Positions 55,508-64,000 of a stretch of DNA of 64,000 nucleotides are shown here, one piece after another (position 1 is the stretch's first letter; every line of letters begins with the position of its first letter). Where the stretch lies: NCBI GenBank assembly GCA_028751875.1, contig CM054140.1, positions 55,691,485 through 55,755,484 of the forward strand, written 5' to 3'. Position numbers and translations under genes: made by a program. The notes beneath the pieces are model-generated. The model had not been told where the DNA came from. It ran no database searches and saw nothing but the letters and a program-made list of their open reading frames with translations. This DNA comes from Rapana venosa. Lineage: Eukaryota; Mollusca; Gastropoda; Neogastropoda; Muricidae.

Positions 55508-55805
55508 CGCCCGGATTTCGAATTCGTTAAGAGGTTTTTTTCCCTCGGGGGAGTTAAACAGTGCCCCGCTCCACTCTCCCCAAAAAAAGTCTTTCGGATG
55601 AGATATTTAAAAAACCGGGGTCCGTGTGGCAAACCAGCAGAACTTCATGCGCCATTTTAAACCCTTTCCCCTTTCGGAAAGAGTGGCCTTGTGCCCCCAG
55701 TGGGAACGGAGGAAAAATTTTACAAAAGGTTTTGCAAGGGGGCCGGGTTTGAAAAAGCACTGTTGCTTTCCATTATCCTCAAAATAACGAATGAAATAAA
55801 AATAA
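55508..55805 (+). mobile_element. SINE family A, error-rich copy (A17)
   Basis: The order of head end, GAGTTAAAC linker, TCTTTCGGATGAGA, GTGGGAACGGA and CATTATCCTCAAAATAA follows family A, but many homopolymers are expanded. It marks the start of a poor-consensus stretch. Confidence 0.8.
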
Positions 55806-56633
55806 AATGATATCTCCTCCTCCCCCTCCTCCCCCCCTCCCTCTTATTTGGGCGATGTTGTTTCTGTCTGTCTTTCTTTCTCTCTCTCTTTCCCCCCCTC
55901 CCCCCTCTCTCCCTCCCCCAATTACCCACGTTTTTTCTCATAAAGTCATCGATTCCCAATCTTTAAAAAAAAAAAATGTTTGTTTTTCACTCTTTCGCCC
56001 CTAGATTTCTACCCGCCTTTTGGGGATTTGGGGCTTTTTCCCGCCCTAGCCCAGAGAGGGACTTCTGTCCGTATTCCGGGGAGGAGTTGGGAAGGGGGAA
56101 AAAAGGAGGTTTGAAAGCCCTTCTTTTTCAACGTTTCGGTTTTGCGGGGGGGGGGGGGTTGGGTTTTCTTTTTTTTTTGGTTTATGGGGGCAGTAGGCTT
56201 GTAGGGCCTCGGTTTTTCATTTCGGCCCCTCCCCTCCCCCTCTCCCCCCCCCCTTTTCTTTCCCCCCCCCCCCCCAAAACCAAACCCCCTCCCCTTCTTT
56301 CCTTTTCCCCCCCAACAAACTTTCAACCCCCGCCCCGCCCCCCCCCCCCCCCCCTCTCCTCCCCCCCCCTTCCCCTTTCTTTCCCCCCCCTTTCCCCATT
56401 TTTTCCCTCTCCTTCCCACCAAAAGGGGGAAAACAGGAGAGGCCCCCCTTCCCCCTTTTTGCCCCCCCGCGCCCCCCTTTCCCCACCCCCCCCCCAAAAC
56501 CCCCCCCCCCCCCCTTCCCCCCCCCCCCTCCCCCCCCTTCTCCTTTTTCTTTCTTCTCTAAAAAATAAAACACACGCGCCCGCCCGCCCCCCCGCGCCCC
56601 CCCGCCCCTTTTTTCCCCCATCCCCCGCTCCCT

Positions 56634-56664
<31 letters not shown>

Positions 56665-56731
56665 TCCCCCCCCCCCCCCCCCCCCCGCCCCCACCCCCAC
56701 CCCCCGCCCCCCCCCCCCCCCCCCCTCCCCA

Positions 56732-56766
<35 letters not shown>

Positions 56767-56892
56767 TTTTCTTTTAAAAACAAAAACCCCGATTCTTTTC
56801 CCGGGGGGCCCCGGGGCCCCCCGGGGGCGCCCCCCCCGCTCCCCCTTGCCCATCCCCCCGCCCCCCCCCCCCCCCCCCCTTCCCCCCCCCCC

Positions 56893-56929
<37 letters not shown>

Positions 56930-57193
56930 TTTTATTCCGCAGCCCGGCAGATGGTCCCCTTTCCCGTTCCCCTTTGCCCCCCCTTTTTTGTCGCCTTTCT
57001 CTCCCTGCCCCACCCTTCCCTCTCCCCTTCCCCTTTCCTCCCCCCCCCTCTCCCCCCCTCTTCCTCTCTCCTCTCTCTTTTTTTTTTTTTTTCTTACTCT
57101 CAAAAAACTCTCCACGACAGTTTTTCTCTTTTCCTCCGCCCCCCGGTTTTCCCCCCTGGGCCCCCTTTTCCCCTCCCCCCTCGCCCCCTCTTC

Positions 57194-57229
<36 letters not shown>

Positions 57230-57720
57230 CCCCCCCCCCCCTCTCTCTCTTTATTCAAAACTGAAACCCCCCACGTTCAGATGTGCCCCCTTCTCTCGTT
57301 CTCTCTTTGTCTCCTCCCTCTTTGTCGCTCTCTCTCTGTCCCCCCTCTTTCTCTTTCTCGCTCTCTCTCCCCTTTTCCCCTCTTTTCTTACTCTCAAAAA
57401 AACATCCCGATTTGAGCTCTCTCTCTCTCTCCCCTTTTCTCCTCTCATCTCTCTCTCCTCTCTCTCTCCTCTCTCTTTTTTTTACTCTTAAAACTGAAAC
57501 ACCCACGATTCAGATTCTCCTGTCTCTTCTTTGTTTCTTCCCCTTTTGTCGCTCTCTCTTCTCTCTTCTCCTCTCTCTCTCTCTCTTCTTCTCTCTCTCT
57601 CTCTCTTGCCCCTACCTCTCCCTCCTCTCCCCCCCTTTCTTCCACCCCCCTTCTTCACTCTCCCCCCCCCCCCCCCCTCTCTCTCTCTCTTACTTCCTTT
57701 TCAAAAAACTGAAACAGCCA
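55806..57720. repeat. Pyrimidine low-complexity block with longer-period modules
   Basis: Dominated by C runs and CT/CCCT. Within 57080-57720 a module recurs three or four times: TTACTCTCAAAA or TCAAAACTGAAAC, then CCACG-TTCAGAT, then TTTGTC-CTC and TTTGTCGCTCTCTC. The 479-codon Pro-rich open frame at 55976-57415 is a product of C-run bias. Confidence 0.75.
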
Positions 57721-58150
57721 CAGGGTTAAAGGTTGTCTCGGCCCCGGGCTCTGCCGTGTTTTCCCAATCCACTTGAACTAATTGGAACACAGGTTTTAAG
57801 CCATCAGCCTTCCCAAAAAAATGGGGCTAGGTGGAGGGAAAAGTGTTAAGGGCTCTCCGAAGGGAGGGGGAGTTGTGGGGGTGTGGGGGGGGAGGGAGGG
57901 GGGAGAGGGGCGTAGTGAGAGAAACTGTGGTAATGGGATGCCGTGCACATTTGTTTTTGCCTCTTTCTTGTCTCAGGTAAAAAAAAAGAGACTTTGGGGG
58001 GGGGTAGGGGGTGGGGGGGAGTAAGAGACTTGATGAGAAGAGAGAGGAGAGAGAGAGGAGAGGCGGGGGGGGGGGGGGGGGGGGGGGAGAGGATGGCAGA
58101 GGTGGGGGGAGAGGAGGAGAAATGGAGAGGGGGGGGGGGGGTTTAAGATA
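57721..58150. other. Mixed then G-rich sequence
   Basis: A short ordinary segment to 57830, then G-rich runs (58062-58087, 58128-58141). No gene is recognisable. Confidence 0.5.
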
Positions 58151-58154
58151 GTGA

Positions 58155-58930
58155 GAAAAAAAGGAAGAAGAGGAGGAAGGTAAGCCCAGAGTGGGGAAAG
58201 GTAAGACCAGAGTGGGAAAAAAGTAAGCCCCAGAGTGAGGAAGAGGAGCCCGAGTAGGAAGAGTAAGCCAGAGTGAGAAAGAAAAAGCCCCACAGAGAGG
58301 TGTAAGCCACAGTGAGAAAAAAAAAGACCACAGTGAAAAGGGTGAAAGACCACAGTGAAAAGAGAAAGACCACACTGAGAAGGTGTAAGACCCAGTGTGA
58401 AAGGAAAGACCACGTGAAAAGGTGTAAGAACAGTGGGGAAAGAGAAAGACCACAGGGGAAGGTGAAAGCCACAGTGAGAAATCAGCCACAGTGAGAAAGG
58501 TCAGACCAGAGTGAGAAAGAGTCAGCCCAGACTGAGAAAGAGCAAGACCGAGAGAAGGCAAGACCGATGGAAAGAGCAAGACCGACTGAGAAAGGCAAGA
58601 CCAGACGAAAAAAGAGCAGACCAGAATGGAAAGAGAAGACCAGAGTGGGGAAAGAGCAATACCAGACTGAAAAAGAGCAAGACCGCTGGAAAGAGTAAGA
58701 CCGAGTGGAAAGAGAAAGGTAAGGCAGACTGAGAAAGAGAAAGCCCAGAGTAGAAAGAGAAAGCCCAGAGTGAGAAAGAGTGGACCCCCAGATGAGAAAG
58801 ACTAGGAGCAGACTGAAAAAGTGTATGACCAGAGTGAGAAAGTGTAAGACCAGAGTGAAAAAGAGTAGACCAAGTGAGAAGAGTAAGACCACGGGGAAAA
58901 AGAGAAAAAAAGGGAGGTACAACAGCAAAC
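58155..58930. repeat. Minisatellite P, about 20-22-bp unit
   Basis: About 35 imperfect copies of a unit like AGACCAGAGTGAGAAAGAGT or AGACCACAGTGAAAAGGTGT. Frequent one- and two-base length changes keep it from holding any reading frame. Confidence 0.93.
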
Positions 58931-59979
58931 GGGGAAAGGAGAGAGAGGACAGAGAACACTGAACAAATTTAATGTACGTCGTCTTGTATTGGGAATCAGA
59001 AAACCCGTGAAATTAATTGAACTAGTGACAACAAACGAGAGACAGAAGACAGAAGAGCGAAAAGAGGGAGACAGGACGGAGAGACAGCAGGAGAAGAGGG
59101 AAAAGAGAGATTTTAATCGTAGTGAATCGTTCCCTGCTGGATTAGGTCGTTAAATCCTACGTAATTGTGAGAAACTTGTGCTCGGTAAAACATTTTTTTT
59201 AAAAATCACATTCAACTATTTAACCAAAAGATGTGTAAATCGTTTCGTTCCCTTTAGAGAGTTTTTTCTTTTTTTTAAAATGAAATTTAAAAACGCCTCA
59301 AACTCAAGTGCTACCGAGCAAGAAAGCAGCAGGAAGCAAGCAAGCGCACACGCACAAAACCCCCACACAACCAAACCCCGAAGTACAAAAAACTGATGAA
59401 TGTGGAAAATTGGCTCCCTTTCCCGAAGCAATTTCACATAGCCCCCTACCCGAAAGGCAAAATGTGTGACTGAAGTACCCCACTTAAGTTTTCGTTTAGC
59501 AAAGGCCCCCCCGGAATTAAAAATTTATCTTTTTCCCTGTTTTTCTATGGACACTTTATTATACCCCACGTATAAGACATCACAGAAATAAAAAAAAAAT
59601 TTTTGTGGAGACTGCCTTGACTCAAAATCGTGTGTTTTGAAAAATTTAGTAGGGTTTGAATTTTTTTGTATTTTTCAGCAAAAGTACTCCCTCAGCCTTT
59701 GCGTTGCTAGCTTGTTACCGAAAAAAAGCATGCGCGGGGTCAAAAGGTACGAATACTGCAATCCTCATTTGTGGTTATTTTTCCAACTTTTTGTGGGAAA
59801 AACCTGGGATTGTTCTATGTCCTCAATCCCCTAAAAACAAATGAAGTGCATTTTTTTACTTTAAAAAAAATGTGAAAACACCAACATTTTTTTTGACTCG
59901 ATTCACAGAAGTACTACTGCCCCCAAAATTTTACCCGGGGTGCGCCCCAAAAGGAAAGGGCCAAACATTTTAGTTTGAT
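58931..59979. other. Unique sequence, partly homopolymer-inflated
   Basis: GAGACAG-like units at 59038-59110, otherwise mixed. From about 59400 runs of C, A and T become frequent. No gene is recognisable. Confidence 0.45.
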
Positions 59980-59981
59980 GG

Positions 59982-60155
59982 GTAAGCATCATTGCTTTTT
60001 ACATCCCGTCCCCCTGTGTATGCAGTTTTTTACAGTTTTTCGTCCGTTCCCCCCGGCAACAAAGGCCCACTCTTCCGAAAAGCGGAAAAAGGGGTTTTTA
60101 AAGTGTGAGCAAGATGTTCTGCATTTTCGTTCGCCACGGGATCTCGGGTTTGAGT
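59982..60155 (-). mobile_element. SINE family A, error-rich fragment (A18)
   Basis: TTTACATCCCGTCCCCCTGT, CCGTTCCCCCCGGCAACAAA, CTCTTCCGAAAAGCGGAAA and GCAAGATGTTCTGCA follow the reversed family A body with expanded homopolymers. Confidence 0.85.
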
Positions 60156-60570
60156 TTATCCCAAGAAATTATACTTATTATCCGAGCTCATTACTGTGCA
60201 CTGTTATCAGCAGTGTGCTAGTGTAAATCTCTTGTTCACTCACTCTTGAAAGTATGTTAACCATACATCAAAAATCACGAGAGGGCAGATCGCCAGAAAA
60301 CTTGAGGGACAAAAGGGGAATGGAAAAAAGAAGATAACGATTTAAACCTCTGGCTAATCTGTAGACCTTTTTTTTAAAAAAGTGCTTCGTGGGTAAAAAC
60401 CCTTCTTTCATCTTGTCAAAATACCCCCCATTGACTGTGCAGCTAAACCATGGCTTCATAATTATAACATTGCACGTGAACAAAGCTGCATCATCAGATC
60501 TACACCAGTCAATGAGACTTGAAACCCTACTAACTACAGGATCCGAATAAGAGCTATTACGTTTTCTAAG
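60156..60570. other. Unique sequence
   Basis: No feature recognised. Confidence 0.4.
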
Positions 60571-60865
60571 CTTCAATTTCTTTTACTATTTTCCTTAAGT
60601 TCCAATTTCTATTACCTTTTTTTTATAGTTCAAATTACTATTACTTTCTTTAGTTTAGATTCCTGTTACTTTTTTCTTTTAAGTTCAAATTTCTATTGTT
60701 TTTTTCTTTTAAGTTCAAATTCCTATTACGTTTTTTCTTTAACATTCAAACTACTGTTCCTTTTTCTTAAGTTCAAATTCTTTTTACTGATTTCTCTCAA
60801 GTTCAAATTACTATTCCTTTTTTTCTGTTAAGCTCAAATTCCTATTCTTTTCTCTTTTAAGTTTA
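60570..60865. repeat. Minisatellite R, about 30-bp unit
   Basis: About nine imperfect copies of a unit like TTAAGTTCAAATTCCTATTA plus a T-rich spacer. In reverse complement (GGAATTTGAACTTAA) it resembles minisatellite H (GGAATTAGAACTTTAA). Confidence 0.88.
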
Positions 60866-60882
60866 TTTATTTATTTTTATTT

Positions 60883-61024
60883 ATTCTTTTATATCGAGGA
60901 TAATGGAATAAGCACTCATGTGCTTTTTTACATCCAGTCCCCGTGTGTATGCGGTTTTGTAAAATTTTGTCATCTGTTCCCACCGGCACACAATGGCCTA
61001 CTCTTTCGAAAAGCGGAACAGGAT
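60883..61024 (-). mobile_element. SINE family A, 3' fragment (A19)
   Basis: ATTCTTTTATATCGAGGATA, intact hairpin AAGCACTCATGTGCTT, ACATCCAGTCCCCGTGTGTA and CCCACCGGCACACAATGGCC, truncated after AAGCGGAACAGGAT. Confidence 0.94.
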
Positions 61025-61807
<783 letters not shown>

Positions 61808-61904
61808 ACTGTAAAATATTCAGGAGTAATTACATGTCCATGAATGCTTGTGAAATATGTGTGTTGGATTGTAGTGTATGATTCCAGATAAAAACTGCCC
61901 GCAG

Positions 61905-62310
<406 letters not shown>

Positions 62311-62595
62311 AACGAAAAACCTTTACCTTGTTTCTGGCTTGTTTCCAGAACAGGTTTCTGTGATCCTCCAGCTTCTTCTCTCACCTGTCGCTGCCAGCCT
62401 GTGTTGATGGGGTAACTGCCCGTGTCACGGAACGTGGCGGGTGGGGAACGGGAAATCCTTTGGCAAATTTTTTCCTCCGAATTTTCTATAGATATGGCAG
62501 GACCTGAAAAAGTAAGATGTGATAATGGTAATCAAAATGAAGGCCTGAAATAATGCGCTGTTGGCTGTTTAAGGCTGTATTCTTTCAATGGTACA
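62311..62595. other. Unique sequence
   Basis: No feature recognised. Confidence 0.4.
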
Positions 62596-63022
62596 GTTAG
62601 TGATGCAGCTGCATGCGTTCTATAATGAAACTAAAAACTTTGCTGTATGGATTCAATGAAACAGCATGCTTGTTAATGCTGCCGCTGCGTGCGTTTTATA
62701 ATAAAACTAAATCTTTGCTCTATCGATTCAATGAAACAGCATACATTTTAATGCTGCCGCAGCATGTGTTCTATAATAGAACTAAAACTTTGCTGTATGG
62801 ATTCAATAAAACAGCATGCATTTTAATGCTGCCGCTGCGTGCGTTTTATAATAAAACTAAATCTTTGCTCTATGGATTCAATGAAACAGTATGCATTTTA
62901 ATGATGCAGCTGCATGCATTTTATAATAAAACAAACTTTGCTCTATGGATTCAATGAAACAGCACGCATTTTTAATGATGCCGCTGCATGCGTTCTATAA
63001 TAACAACACTAAAACCTTGTTT
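62596..63022. repeat. Tandem array G, 75-bp unit with dimeric order
   Basis: About 5.6 copies. Homologous points fall at 62603, 62676, 62751, 62826, 62901 and 62975, giving spacings of 73, 75, 75, 75 and 74. Units share TTTGCT-TATGGATTCAATGAAACAGCA and an ATGC-GC-GC-TGC block. Units 1 and 3 share TTCTATAAT and CTGTATGG; units 2 and 4 share TTTTATAATAAAACTAAATC. Because 75 is a multiple of three, a frame stays open for 114 codons. Confidence 0.93.
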
Positions 63023-63530
63023 TAAATTGAAGATACTAGATACAACCCTTTATTGTTTCCTTACATAATAAATGTCTCTCGGCTGTATTATTCAACGTAA
63101 AACAAGCACTGTCATTTCAAGATTCCATATAGCTCCTTAAAACAAGTTCACTTAAATCTAAATACCGTCCTTCTTTCAGTTCGACACCAACCTTAAGTCG
63201 GTTTCCTATTGCAGACATTTAAAAAGAAAAGTCTATCTACGCCTTGTGATAGTAGACAAAAAACAACCAAACAGACAAATAGCCCCAAACAAACAAAGAA
63301 TAAACTCAAAAACAAGGATGGAGACAAAATAAAATGAAATTAAAAGAAGGAAATTAGACAACCTTGCAAAAACGAAACAGAACAAAAAACTACCCTTAAA
63401 CATTTACAGAAGACTTGGAATATAATCCTTGCTACAGCAGTAATCATTAGTTTACGCGAAACTACATTATCTGGTTCAGTTTCAATTTCAATTTCAATGC
63501 CCGATTCTTTGTCAACTGTATTTAAAACTG
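63023..63530. other. Unique AT-rich sequence
   Basis: No feature recognised. The reverse frame 63340-63810 crosses the GT run and has no domain. Confidence 0.4.
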
Positions 63531-63534
63531 GCGA

Positions 63535-63665
63535 GAGTGCGTGCGTGCGTTTGTATGTGTATGTGCGTGTGTGTGCGTGCGTGCGTGAGGGTGTGAGGTG
63601 TGTGTGTGTACATGTGCGTGCGTGCGTGCGTGTGTCTTTGATTGTGTGCGCTTGCGCACGCACAC
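63535..63665. repeat. GCGT/GT microsatellite
   Basis: GTGCGTGCGT and GTGTGTGT runs. Confidence 0.92.
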
Positions 63666-64000
63666 GTTCACGTGCGAACGCTTGCTTAAAAACAAAGAAA
63701 TAGAGTAGTTGTATCCCATCTATTGTCACCAGAGAAATCGTACTGGAACAACATCTTAAAGCCTTGTATGGAAAGTCTGTCTTTAAGCATACTTGGAACT
63801 GTGTCTTCAAGCAGACTTTGAAATCACTTTCTTATGGACACTTGAAAACTATCAGTCGATGGTTCTTACAATTCCTTGCATTATGGGCAAAATTGTGTTC
63901 TTTTTCGTTGAAACTGGTTTAAAGCAGACCATGCCATTTCCACTCTTGCTCCCTTCTACCACACCAAAGAACAATTTTGTACTAACAGATAACTAAGACA
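63666..64000. other. Unique sequence to window end
   Basis: Ordinary composition. AAGCATACTTGGAACTGTGT/AAGCAGACTTTGAAATC resemble short local duplications near 63785-63830. No exon is recognised. Confidence 0.4.

Noticed and set aside
55976..57415. 479-codon open frame rich in Pro, Leu and Ser
   Set aside because: It follows C-run and CT-run composition, the opposite strand is equally open (Gly-rich), there is no domain, and the region shows signs of consensus error.
57827..58579. 250-codon minus-strand frame with Leu/Phe/Ser repeats resembling membrane segments
   Set aside because: Reads through minisatellite P. Frequent indels between units break any constant frame, and hydrophobicity comes from TTTCTCACT-type repeats.
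62613..62957. Gene for a repeated 25-residue peptide
   Set aside because: The frame is open because the satellite unit is 75 bp, a multiple of three; there is no signal peptide, promoter or codon constraint visible.

Overview
This is a non-coding-dominated stretch of an animal nuclear genome, most probably a marine lophotrochozoan and perhaps a gastropod mollusc. The evidence is two short spliced exons of an invertebrate-style LAR receptor tyrosine phosphatase, GT-AG introns of kilobase scale, many tRNA-derived SINEs and extreme microsatellite density. No bacterial, viral or organellar gene is present. The species call is inference from repeat style and protein likeness, not proof.

The only coding sequence I can support is one immunoglobulin domain (the second, Ig2) of a LAR-type receptor protein tyrosine phosphatase on the + strand. 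It is split into two phase 1-1 exons, 17767-17943 (177 nt) and 20256-20366 (111 nt), separated by a 2312-bp intron. Together they encode about 96 residues with both Ig cysteines, the core Trp and the D-x-x-x-Y-x-C motif. The intron and the donor after the second exon fall where vertebrate LAR, PTPRD and PTPRS carry the alternatively spliced mini-exons meA and meB. No Ig1, Ig3, fibronectin or phosphatase exon is recognisable, so the rest of the window is probably intron of this gene (up to 17.8 kb upstream, 43.6 kb downstream). A 30-nt microexon-like segment at 7676-7705 is a weak extra candidate.

The interspersed repeats form several families, named here by letter. Family A is a tRNA-headed SINE of about 340 bp with at least 19 copies. 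Family B is a SINE of about 290 bp with seven copies, whose 5' end looks like a tRNA half joined to the internal promoter of 5S rRNA. Smaller families are C (other tRNA-like heads), D, E, F (AAT-run plus TATAGCGC), K, L and M. Tandem arrays include 22-23 bp, about 75 bp (dimeric higher order), about 85 bp and about 125 bp units, and two arrays in which a roughly 38-bp module alternates with CA/GT runs.

Region by region: 1-6 kb is CA, CT and GA microsatellite; 6.5-11.5 kb is mostly unique intron; 12-14.3 kb is repeats; 14.3-17.6 kb is clean AT-rich intron; 17.7-20.4 kb holds the exons; 20.4-28 kb mixes SINEs and satellites; 28-33.3 kb has poor consensus quality around a 500-N gap (32513-33012); 33.3-55 kb is SINEs and microsatellites; 55.4-60.2 kb is low-complexity pyrimidine and purine sequence with signs of consensus error; 60.2-64 kb holds tandem repeats, GATA/CAGA runs and a short unique end. 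I did not find a new multi-gene system. The most novel-looking item is the tRNA/5S composite SINE.
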